From: Verrucomicrobiales bacterium
Lineage (GTDB): Bacteria; Verrucomicrobiota; Verrucomicrobiia; Verrucomicrobiales; DEV007
Assembly: GCA_029210205.1 (NCBI GenBank)
Contig: JARGOD010000027.1
Location: forward strand, 1-52,060
Length of the DNA: 52,060 nt
Direction of reading: 5' to 3'
Part shown: positions 38,569 through 46,826 of the stretch, piece after piece
Layout: every line of letters starts with the position of its first letter
How positions within the stretch are numbered: the first letter of the stretch is position 1
Notes under the pieces: generated by a model
Told to the model about the DNA's origin: nothing
Seen by the model: only the letters and a program-made list of their open reading frames with translations
Database searches by the model: none
Translations under genes and position numbers: made by a program

Positions 38569-38906
38569 CTTCTTATATATTTTCTATAATCCTCGCTTTT
38601 TCCACAAAAGCAACTCAAAGATGACTGGGTTCCGTTTTTTGAGGGCAATGAACCCTCCTTACCGGGCACGAGACAACAGCAAGCCGATATTGAAATCTGA
38701 GCGACACCGCTCTAAAACGCTCAGATGAAACTCCACTAGCTACCTCTCCTCCGACTCATCGACCAGCTCACGATGAGCCTTGCCCTTGTCGCTGCCAAGG
38801 CAGACACCTTCACTGGAATCTGGACCGAATTATGCTACGAAACGTGGATGAAATCACGGCAAAGAAACACTTGCCCTGATCCTCGCAATCACCTCACTAT
38901 CCCGAC
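38569..38906. other. 338-bp gene-free interval
   Basis: No coding region is supported here. It holds the AT-rich leader of the membrane protein gene at its left end, the stem-loop at 38695-38726, and the promoter region of L,D-transpeptidase copy 2 at its right end. The last 50 bp share a pattern (AAACA.TTGC then CACTATCC.GACATGA) with the region just before copy 1, so the duplication includes upstream DNA. Confidence 0.6.
38695..38726. repeat. 9-bp inverted repeat (stem-loop)
   Basis: ATCTGAGCG (38695-38703) pairs exactly with 38718-38726, with a 14-nt loop. Its function is unknown; it could be a hairpin in a leader RNA or an operator. Confidence 0.5.
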
Positions 38907-39395
38907 ATGAACTCATCCAGATTTTCCTTCCTCCTTTTAACCGCATCCTTCTTACTCAGCGCGCCCGTGACCCAGGGACAGGACGGCAAGATCCTCCAGG
39001 CTCTTTTTGGTTCGAAACCAACAAACTCAAGTTCGAAGAACGTCGGAAAGCGCGTCGAAATCGATCTGACCAAGCAACAGCTCAGGGCATATCAAGGAAA
39101 TCGCGTCGTGCTTAAAACACACATCAGCTCGGGTCGCACCGGCAACACACCCACCGGCAATTTCAGAGCCGGCCCTTACAAGTCAGCCGAGCACTACTCC
39201 AGCCTATACCACAATGCTCCGATGCCATGGAGCGTCCAGATCACAGGGCACATTTTCATCCACGGGTTCACCGAAGTTCCCCGGTATCCAGCATCGAAAG
39301 GTTGCGTCCGCGTCCCTCTTACCGGTCGGAACCCCGCTAAGCGCCTCTTTAACTGGATCGATGTCGGAACGCCGATTCGAGTCTATCGCAGCTAG
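38907..39395 (+). CDS. L,D-transpeptidase (YkuD fold), copy 2
   Basis: This 162-residue paralogue of the gene at 37188 has a signal peptide, a slightly shorter linker and the same catalytic domain with His119 and Cys133. Protein identity is high in the catalytic domain while many third codon positions differ, indicating an older duplication kept by selection. The linkers and signal peptides diverge. The last 4 bases overlap the 3' end of the convergent cyclase gene. Confidence 0.9.
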   Translation: MNSSRFSFLLLTASFLLSAPVTQGQDGKILQALFGSKPTNSSSKNVGKRVEIDLTKQQLRAYQGNRVVLKTHISSGRTGNTPTGNFRAGPYKSAEHYSSLYHNAPMPWSVQITGHIFIHGFTEVPRYPASKGCVRVPLTGRNPAKRLFNWIDVGTPIRVYRS

Positions 39396-41302
39396 GCCTT
39401 CAGGACTGCAGCGGATTTGTTTCTCTCGATCGAATACAACTTTACGGGTTCTCTGATCCCCTTCAGTTGTCTGACGCCGCGCTCGAGCGTTTCGAAAGCA
39501 TCTTCAAGATGTCGTTTCGTCGCTTCAGACACGAGTATCTCTCCGGCTTCACTCTCTGACTCGACTCGAGCCGCAAGATTAACGCAGTTTCCAATCGCGG
39601 TGAAATCGGAATAAGCTTCCGATCCAAAATTCCCCACCGTCGCAAATCCTGTACTGATTCCCATCCCAACATCAATCGGGTCTCTTCCTTCCTTTCGCCA
39701 CAAATCGCTCAGCTCCTGAATGCGTTCCTGCATCGCAACTGCCATCTCTACGGCTCTGACAGGATGATTCTCACAGGCATCCGGGGAGTTGAATATCACC
39801 ATCACACAATCTCCGACGAACTTGTCGAGCGTCCCACCGAAATGATCCACTATCTCCGTCATTGATTTCAAATAGTCGTTGAGGACCATCGTGACTTCTT
39901 CAGGCTCTTTCTTCTCAGACCAATTGGTAAATCCGCGGATATCAGAGAAAAAGACCGTGATTTCACGGCGCTCAGGCTCAATTCTACTGAACGTTTCTTC
40001 CCGCAGTGCCCTCTCGGCAACAGAGGGGGACACATATTTTTTCAAGGCTCGAAGAGTCCTCCCGGTTTCATCCCTCGCCTGAGCAATTTGAAACCACAGC
40101 GAACCAATCATCGAAAGGGCTAACATTTCCACAACAGGAAGCACCGGGATCATCCAGTCTCCTTTCGCGAGCCAATAGGCGAGGATGAGATATCCGACTA
40201 ATAGCGAGATAGACGCTAGAACAACACCGGCAGCAGATCTGAGACGAAAGAGCAGGACCAGAAAAATCCCCAACAGCCCCGACCCTGCAATCTGGCTCGA
40301 AGGCTCGAGAAACTTCAGATGGTTTTGGTCAAGAATGTTGGCCATGACAGTTGCCTGAGTCAGCATCCCGGGAAGTCGACCAATCGGAGTTGAAACAATA
40401 TCGGATGTCCCCGTTGAGACGTCCCCTATAATCACAGGTTTACCCTCGACGGCCGCACGGAAAACCACACCTCTTTCGTCATCGTGCACCGCCCTGTAAA
40501 GATCCAAATATTGAAACGCAGGATCAAAGTCGTTGATCTTACTCGTGTAGTTTATGCGGTACTGCAGTCTGTCATCTATAGGTATAGTCAAATTACCCTG
40601 AGAGGTATCGATAAGACTGATTTGCCTACCAGGTGCGATTCGTATTTGATCCGGCTCCAATCCTAGATGCCGAATCAACGATTCCATCGCCAGTCCTGGA
40701 TACAGCTTTCCTCCATGCTGAATAAACAAAGGTATCCGACGGACTGTCCCACTGTTGCCTGAAGGGTTAAAATTAACAGCACCCATACTGGATGGCGAAA
40801 AGATCGGTTTGATCGGACCTACTCCAGCCAGGGCCGTGGAGGAGGAAACATCAACTCCGTAGCGATTCCCCTCCATAAAATGCTCTTTCTCCGAGGAAGT
40901 CGATTCCCCCGGAGACACCAAGTCCTCGAAATGATAGGCCAGGGTAATATCATCCTTCGCTGCCAGAGCATTCGCAAGCGACTCATCCTGCCCGTTCTTA
41001 TCCGGGTCCGAAAACATGACGTCAAAAGCAATCTGGGATGCTCCAAATTCCCTGAGAATATTGATTACATCAGCATGAATACCCCTCGGGAAAGGCCAAC
41101 CCCCAAAAGAATCAGAGGCGATATCTTCATCACCTACTGCAACAATCCCGACCGCACCGGAGGAGATTTCCTTCGGTCTATGTTGAAGGCGAAAATCGAC
41201 GGTGGCTTCCTCCCACTCAGCAAACGGTTCAAACTGGTGAATAAAACCAATCAAGATTCCTGCGAACCCAAGCAACAAGGATTTCAAGAGAGTGGATGAC
41301 AT
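39392..41302 (-). CDS. CHASE2-domain adenylate/guanylate cyclase
   Basis: This 636-residue receptor has an N-terminal membrane helix (about 5-22), a large extracytoplasmic CHASE2 domain (about 30-330; VAVGDEDIASDSFGGWPFPR, QIAFDVMFSDPD), three membrane helices (about 334-408) and a class III nucleotide cyclase domain (about 445-625; VFFSDIRGFTNWSE, KFVGDCVMVIF, GISTGFATVGNFGS, DFTAIGNCVNLAARVES). Metal-binding Asp residues are present. It is divergent from a FecR/SHD1 protein gene, a pairing seen in several phyla, so the two may form one sensing pathway. cAMP rather than cGMP as product is inferred. Confidence 0.92.
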   Translation of the reverse strand: MSSTLLKSLLLGFAGILIGFIHQFEPFAEWEEATVDFRLQHRPKEISSGAVGIVAVGDEDIASDSFGGWPFPRGIHADVINILREFGASQIAFDVMFSDPDKNGQDESLANALAAKDDITLAYHFEDLVSPGESTSSEKEHFMEGNRYGVDVSSSTALAGVGPIKPIFSPSSMGAVNFNPSGNSGTVRRIPLFIQHGGKLYPGLAMESLIRHLGLEPDQIRIAPGRQISLIDTSQGNLTIPIDDRLQYRINYTSKINDFDPAFQYLDLYRAVHDDERGVVFRAAVEGKPVIIGDVSTGTSDIVSTPIGRLPGMLTQATVMANILDQNHLKFLEPSSQIAGSGLLGIFLVLLFRLRSAAGVVLASISLLVGYLILAYWLAKGDWMIPVLPVVEMLALSMIGSLWFQIAQARDETGRTLRALKKYVSPSVAERALREETFSRIEPERREITVFFSDIRGFTNWSEKKEPEEVTMVLNDYLKSMTEIVDHFGGTLDKFVGDCVMVIFNSPDACENHPVRAVEMAVAMQERIQELSDLWRKEGRDPIDVGMGISTGFATVGNFGSEAYSDFTAIGNCVNLAARVESESEAGEILVSEATKRHLEDAFETLERGVRQLKGIREPVKLYSIERNKSAAVLKA

Positions 41303-41543
41303 AAAGAGGCCTCAGGGTCTTGACTGCGTTGATTCGGTCCAGAAGAATTCCTTTTGACTCACCTTCCCATCGATCTCAGCCTGTATCATTACTGATTTCG
41401 AGGACCGGAAAGGAAATCCAACTCTACACGGAACTGATGCCTCCTTCAAAGCAAAGACTTTCACAACGCAGAATAGGCCAAAGCCAGAAAGTCTTCTCTG
41501 CCTGCTCTCACAGACAAGAAACCGAACATTGGTACGATTGATC

Positions 41544-43079
41544 ATGAAAAAACTATGGCTCTCAACTTGGTCATCCAGCCTCATTATCGGACTGGGGATG
41601 CTCTCGTCCATTTCCCTCTCTCAGGATACCGTAAAGACAGATGATGATTTCAGGACCTGGACGAACACTAAAGGGGTTTCGATACAGGGAAAATTGATCA
41701 ACGTGCTAGAGGGCAAAGCGCTTATTCTAGTGAACGGAAAGGAGTTTGCGATTCCCCTGACAGGACTCTCGGATTCCGACAATATCTTCATCAAGGAGTG
41801 GCAAAGTCGTGTCTCACCTCTACGGATCACTAAACTGTCCGTGTTGCGCGGTCAGGGGCAATTTGAGATCGTCGACAAAGACGGATCAGTTGTCGGAAGC
41901 CTTTCCGAAGAAGATTGGATTGAACCCGAAAACCCCGACCTGGCAGAGCTCGAAGAGGTAACAGCGAAGAAGGTCCGGGGAACTCAAAGTAAACAAATTT
42001 TTGAAGGACAATCAATCCGCACAAAAGCTGACGCAAGCGTCGATCTGTATTCGCCAACGGGTGCAATCATCCATCTACGCCCTGAAACCGAGCTTCAGTT
42101 ACCTGAACCAAAAGAAGTCGCTCCGGCGAGTAGTTTAGAACTATTGAAAGGAAGCCTCTTTCTCAAAGTAGATGCAAAAGAACTTCAGTCAGACCGAAAA
42201 GAATTCCGACTCAAGTCACCCACCGCGATTCTCACCGTAAAAGGCACGGAATTTTTCGCCAAAGTTGAATCCGATAGCACGATCTCCGGAGTCTACGAAG
42301 GGCAGGTCGAAGCAACGTATGCTGACGAGAAGATCGAAGATATCTTTCCCGGATATGTCACCGAACTTTATGACGACAGAGCCGTGTCCCGGGAGATGTC
42401 TGAAGAGGAAAAGGCCGCCCGAAGGGTTTTCGACACCCTCGCTGTCCGAAAATCATCTCTCGCTGACCAAGCATGGGGATGGAACGCCTTTGACTGGGAA
42501 GTACACAGCCTGCTCAAAGAAGAAGCTACATCAAACAAACAGGAAATTTCGAGCATCAATGTTCAACGAGGTCGTAATGAAGCAGGAAATCTTGCGGTTG
42601 AATTCCGTCCCATCGACGAAAAATATCAGTACGGCGAATTTCGAATCGATACTGTCGTCGGTGAACCGGGGGAAGACCTTCTCGGGGCAGAGTTCAGAAT
42701 TCGAGCAGACCGGAATGTCCCTTTGATCATCACTACTTTGGGCGCTGATCAAGCTGAGAAGGACCGAAAGAAAGGCGGACTCCTCGATAGAAGCGGATAC
42801 GAATTTCTAGTCGAGTTTCATAATCTCAAGACAATACAAGAACACAAAACCCAATACTGGGGAACTTACCGACTTGAGGATGATCAGGCGAACTTGGAAA
42901 ATGATGGATGGAACACTCATTTCGTCCCCTTCTCCCGGAACGACTATCCCGAGACCTACGATGTGAAATCCTGGTATATCTTTCTTTGCTTAGGGCCTGA
43001 AGTGGTGGCTACGCGAAATACAGTCAAACTCGAAATCGCCCCGCCCGTTCTAGTTTTCGACGACCAAAAAGAGCAGTAA
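41544..43079 (+). CDS. Secreted SHD1-FecR-domain protein
   Basis: This 511-residue protein has a signal peptide (MKKLWLSTWSSSLIIGLGML), an SHD1-like domain (about 35-90; FRTWTNTKGVSIQGKLINV, FAIPLTGLSDSDNIFIKEW), a FecR domain (about 135-270; GQSIRTKADASVDLYSPTG, KSPTAILTVKGTEFFAKV) and a C-terminal ~200-residue beta-rich domain that may be a jelly-roll. Unlike the two FecR proteins near 18-21 kb, it has no cytoplasmic anti-sigma segment and no adjacent sigma factor. It is divergent from the CHASE2 cyclase and may present the signal to it. ATG 41544 begins the signal peptide. Confidence 0.85.
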   Translation: MKKLWLSTWSSSLIIGLGMLSSISLSQDTVKTDDDFRTWTNTKGVSIQGKLINVLEGKALILVNGKEFAIPLTGLSDSDNIFIKEWQSRVSPLRITKLSVLRGQGQFEIVDKDGSVVGSLSEEDWIEPENPDLAELEEVTAKKVRGTQSKQIFEGQSIRTKADASVDLYSPTGAIIHLRPETELQLPEPKEVAPASSLELLKGSLFLKVDAKELQSDRKEFRLKSPTAILTVKGTEFFAKVESDSTISGVYEGQVEATYADEKIEDIFPGYVTELYDDRAVSREMSEEEKAARRVFDTLAVRKSSLADQAWGWNAFDWEVHSLLKEEATSNKQEISSINVQRGRNEAGNLAVEFRPIDEKYQYGEFRIDTVVGEPGEDLLGAEFRIRADRNVPLIITTLGADQAEKDRKKGGLLDRSGYEFLVEFHNLKTIQEHKTQYWGTYRLEDDQANLENDGWNTHFVPFSRNDYPETYDVKSWYIFLCLGPEVVATRNTVKLEIAPPVLVFDDQKEQ

Positions 43080-43241
43080 CGACCCTCGAGCTCATTGAAA
43101 CACGGAATTGGACAACGTCTTCAAGTTCCAGCCGGGAACGCCCACCAATCAGACAGCGAAAATTTCGCAGGAATCGGGCAGCCACAGAGAAGTTGACGCG
43201 CTACGGTGCAAAGATACTATCCAGAACATCATTTGCTCTTC

Positions 43242-43985
43242 ATGACCAACCCTTTGATTCAAAAATCCAAGACCTGGATTCGGCGAATACTCCGTCAAAC
43301 CGGACTCGATCTTCGCCAAATTCGCATTCGTAAGCTCGGAATAAATCCATATCGAGACATGTCTTTTCAACTCGAAGAGATTGAAGACCCGGTCATTTTC
43401 GATATCGGAGCGAATATAGGAAAAACACTCGACCGTTTTGGGGTCGAGTTTAGACATCCTGAAATACACGCTTTTGAACCTGGGAAAGTCGCTTTTGATA
43501 TCCTATCCAGAAAGTCATTCAAACACAGTTCCGTGACTATCAACAATCTTGGTATCGGCTCCGAACTGAGTTCCCTAACTTTGAATCAGAACGAGTTCAT
43601 CGACATGAGCTCATTCCTTCCTTCGGGGAAACACAGTTGGGGAAACATAGAGAATACCATCGAAGTGCCCGTGACTACGGTAGACAACTATGCATCGGAA
43701 AACGGCATTGATTATATCCATATCCTGAAATCAGATACGCAGGGATTCGATCTAGAAGTCATGAAAGGCTCTCAACGAATGATGAGCGAGAATCGTATCA
43801 AGCTTGTCTATTTTGAATTCATTTTCTCAGATATGTATCAAAATCTACCGAATTTTGATGAGATTTTTAACTACCTAAGAGAAAATAATTTCGAAGTTGT
43901 TGCATTCTATGACCAACACTTTCAGGACGGAAAGCTAGGCTGGGCAGACTTTTTGTTCATCAACACAGCAGGTGTTGATAAGTGA
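43242..43985 (+). CDS. FkbM-family methyltransferase
   Basis: This 247-residue protein has the FkbM pattern: VIFDIGANIGKTLDRF as SAM motif I, IHAFEPGKVAF, VPVTTVDNYASENGIDYIHILKSDTQGFDLEVMKG and VYFEFIFSDMY. These enzymes O-methylate sugars or polyketides, most often in surface glycans. The gene is noticeably richer in A/T than its neighbours, especially in its second half, which is compatible with recent acquisition. It has no glycosyltransferase neighbour here. Confidence 0.88.
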   Translation: MTNPLIQKSKTWIRRILRQTGLDLRQIRIRKLGINPYRDMSFQLEEIEDPVIFDIGANIGKTLDRFGVEFRHPEIHAFEPGKVAFDILSRKSFKHSSVTINNLGIGSELSSLTLNQNEFIDMSSFLPSGKHSWGNIENTIEVPVTTVDNYASENGIDYIHILKSDTQGFDLEVMKGSQRMMSENRIKLVYFEFIFSDMYQNLPNFDEIFNYLRENNFEVVAFYDQHFQDGKLGWADFLFINTAGVDK

Positions 43986-44043
43986 CTACCAAACGCATGA
44001 TCTGATGCGACAGCTCCATCTGAATGCCCAACGATTTCGCCCA

Positions 44044-45642
44044 CTACAGATAAGGATCTACCTGAATCCTGAGCTTTACGGGTAGCGGATCGGGATCGAT
44101 GTTCGCCACTGCGATGCCACTCTCCTTGCTCTCCGCGGCAGCAAGTCCGGCGATCTGGCCGGTCGTCATCCAGAGTGGCTCCATGCGGAGAACTGACATC
44201 GCGACGTGGGTACTCGAGAGCGCGACGGGGACAAGAAGGTTGTCGAGCTTCTCCGGGAGCATCGCCCCGTAGGGAACCTGGCCGGGTTGGGCCGGGCCAC
44301 TTGCTTTCTTCGGAAACCAGAGGACGCCTTCCATCCAGCGGTCATCGATTGCGAAGCGACGATCATGACAGGGATGGACGTCGAAGGAGTGTTCGCCGAT
44401 CGCGATCGGCTGTTCCACTTTGGGCGTTCGACCGGTCTTTTCGTCGATGATAAAATTGTGCTGCGTGACGCGGGCACGCCCCTCGATGCGGCGACCCTGC
44501 CTCACGTAGATTTGCCACGGCCAATGGTTGTTTTCAGGAAACTCGTCACGGTGTCGCCCCGCCGTTTTCCAAAGAGCCTGAATGTCGGAGGGAACGCGGG
44601 GATCATTCTGCAGAAGCCACGCATAGCTCGCGGCGTGATCGACATGGAACTTCTCGAGCCGCACCCGATGAAAACGATCCGCATCCGGCCAGGCCCAACT
44701 CACCCCGGGACAGTTCACACTCGTCTGGCGAATGATCGAGCCATTGAGCTGATATTTCTGACGCGCCAACTTGCTGCCGAGCGAACAACTTTTGACCCTT
44801 CCTGATTCAAAATCGGCGAGGAGGGGAAGCAGATCAACAAGATGCTGCTCGTAGGAATCAGGCTTCTCGAGCGGAACCATTTTCTCAGGATCTGTCGTGA
44901 AAATAGAACGCGCACAAAATGCCTGAATCGCCGGGGAAGCCTCCCCTGTATCCGGCGTTATGATCTGCTCGCCAGTCTTCCAGTTCATGTAGTGAATCCC
45001 GGCCAGCGATTCGCCGTATTCATCGCGGCCTTCACGGCCGACCCGGAAGGGAACTTTGGCAGCCGCGGCAAGATCGCCCTCATAGGTGCCATCGATAAAA
45101 GTCGCAGCTTGGATTATGATCGCTTCACCCACCGCCGACTCTAGTTCGACTGACGTGAGACGATCCCCATCAATACTGCTCGCGGTAAGGTGATGTCCCC
45201 TGAGAAAGGAAAGCTGCGCCGATTCTTTTTCTAACATTCGCTCAAAAACACGCTCAGCAACACTTGGCTCGTAGAACCATCCGTCACGGATGAGAGGCCA
45301 GTCAGGCGAGTTTTCGCCCATCTCGCGACGGTAATCTTCGCGGACTCCATCGATGAACTCGACGACGAGACCGCCGAAAAGTTCCGGACGCACCGCGTCG
45401 GTCGTACAAAGTCCGCTCGCCGTCATTCCGCCAGGATTCATCTTCGGGCAGGCAAGGACCACCTTGCATCCACGTCGTGCCGCTTCAATTGCTGCTGCCA
45501 GTCCTCCGGGCGTCGAGCCATAGACAAAGACATCGCAGGAGGTCGCCGCCGGGGATTCCTCTGCGCTCAACCTCGAAAGAGGGGCGACCGCGTTTAAAGC
45601 CGAAATGGTAGAGGCTGCGTTGAGAAAGGTTCGGCGCTTCAT
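44044..45642 (-). CDS. Secreted FAD-dependent oxidoreductase
   Basis: This 532-residue protein has a Tat-like leader (MKRRTFLNAAS...) and a dinucleotide-binding fold near residues 36-60 (VFVYGSTPGGLAAAIEAARRG, then PGGMTASGLCTTDA). The layout matches FAD_oxidored (PF12831) proteins, abundant in Planctomycetes and Verrucomicrobia. A GxTPGG motif replaces the usual GxGxxG. The twin-arginine leader implies folding with cofactor before export. The substrate, possibly a carbohydrate-derived compound, is unknown. Confidence 0.85.
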   Translation of the reverse strand: MKRRTFLNAASTISALNAVAPLSRLSAEESPAATSCDVFVYGSTPGGLAAAIEAARRGCKVVLACPKMNPGGMTASGLCTTDAVRPELFGGLVVEFIDGVREDYRREMGENSPDWPLIRDGWFYEPSVAERVFERMLEKESAQLSFLRGHHLTASSIDGDRLTSVELESAVGEAIIIQAATFIDGTYEGDLAAAAKVPFRVGREGRDEYGESLAGIHYMNWKTGEQIITPDTGEASPAIQAFCARSIFTTDPEKMVPLEKPDSYEQHLVDLLPLLADFESGRVKSCSLGSKLARQKYQLNGSIIRQTSVNCPGVSWAWPDADRFHRVRLEKFHVDHAASYAWLLQNDPRVPSDIQALWKTAGRHRDEFPENNHWPWQIYVRQGRRIEGRARVTQHNFIIDEKTGRTPKVEQPIAIGEHSFDVHPCHDRRFAIDDRWMEGVLWFPKKASGPAQPGQVPYGAMLPEKLDNLLVPVALSSTHVAMSVLRMEPLWMTTGQIAGLAAAESKESGIAVANIDPDPLPVKLRIQVDPYL

Positions 45643-45784
45643 CGATTAGTGGACTTGAGGCTCAGTTTCAACCTGACGGTAAAGCGAAATCAACCGAGCC
45701 GTCGATCCTGCAACGGCACTTGATCAAGTAAGCCATCCCGCAAAACTCGAAATGGCAGGGTTCCCGGCTTGCGCTCGACAAACT

Positions 45785-46720
45785 CTACTTCTTCCGACGC
45801 CGCTCGTGACGAGTCGAAGACTTCATCATCCGCGCCATCTCAACCGGTAGCTCGGAAGTAAACTGCATGAGCTCCCCCGTCTCCGGATGCGGAAAACTCA
45901 GCTCCGCCGCATGAAGCGCCAAGCGCTTGGGGCGCTCACTGACAGGGCGTTCTGCTTTCGGCAAATCAGAGTCCGGGTGATACTTCTCGTCGCCGATAAT
46001 GGGACAGCCGATATCGGCAAGCTGAACCCGGATTTGGTGCCGACGTCCTGTCTCGAGGGTAAGCTCAAGAACAGATCGTTTCTCCGTTTTCCGCAGGACC
46101 CGATAGTGAGTGATCGCTTCCCGCGTCCCCGCGCCGGCCGGAGCACTGCGGACGCGAAGCTGGTTCGACTCGTCAAGATGACTGCAAAGGGTGCCGCTTT
46201 TCGCCGGCGGGAGGCCATCGACAACGGCAAAGTATTTCTTTGAAGCTCGCTTCCAGTTATTCTGAAGTTCGCTTTTGGCCTCTTCGCTGCGGGCAAAAAC
46301 CATCAAACCCGATGTGTCACGATCGAGACGATGCACGATAAAGATCCGGTCCTTCCCACGGGGATGCGTTTGCTTCACATACTCTGTCAGCTCTGAGTAG
46401 GCCGTGACATCATTCCCCGTCTTCGTTGCGATTGAAAGGAGCTTCGCCGGTTTCAGAATCACAATGACCGAAGCATCTTCATGGATCAACTGCATCCCCG
46501 CCGGCAGCGCGGGACCGGGCGGTGGTTTCGCCGTCGGGGCCAGGGTGACAACATCCCCTGCAACGATCGGATGAGTCGAATGCTTTGCGACTTTTCCGTT
46601 TACCTGAATTCCATCAAACTTGAGCCACTGACGCACCTTCGTGCGCTTCACCTCAGGTAATTTCTCAAAGAGAAAAGGGAGAAGAGTTCCATCAACTTCG
46701 GCGGTAAAAGTTTCACGCAT
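45785..46720 (-). CDS. RluA/RluD-family pseudouridine synthase
   Basis: This 311-residue protein has an N-terminal S4 RNA-binding domain (about 14-65; KVRQWLKFDGIQVNGKVA) and a pseudouridine synthase domain with catalytic Asp133 in VHRLDRDTSG, followed by LETGRRHQIRVQLADIGCPIIGDEKY and RLALHAAELSF. It isomerises uridine in rRNA or tRNA in the cytoplasm. The exact target (RluD, RluC or other) cannot be read from sequence alone. The C-terminal tail is strongly basic. Confidence 0.92.
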   Translation of the reverse strand: MRETFTAEVDGTLLPFLFEKLPEVKRTKVRQWLKFDGIQVNGKVAKHSTHPIVAGDVVTLAPTAKPPPGPALPAGMQLIHEDASVIVILKPAKLLSIATKTGNDVTAYSELTEYVKQTHPRGKDRIFIVHRLDRDTSGLMVFARSEEAKSELQNNWKRASKKYFAVVDGLPPAKSGTLCSHLDESNQLRVRSAPAGAGTREAITHYRVLRKTEKRSVLELTLETGRRHQIRVQLADIGCPIIGDEKYHPDSDLPKAERPVSERPKRLALHAAELSFPHPETGELMQFTSELPVEMARMMKSSTRHERRRKK

Positions 46721-46826
46721 AGGATCAGGTGCAGGTCAGAATACTCGCTCTATTCATTGAATCCGTCGTCCAGTTTCTGTTCAACGCCCCGTTGACGAAA
46801 GCTCAATTTTCCGGTGGAGTAAAAGA

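Noticed and set aside
41303..41543. A small gene in the cyclase/FecR intergenic region
   Set aside because: Short open frames there lack a ribosome site and recognisable sequence; the region is better explained as a divergent promoter.
45718..45729. 12-bp palindrome ACTTGATCAAGT
   Set aside because: Palindromes of this length are expected about a dozen times by chance in a window of this size, and the site is not positioned as a clear operator.
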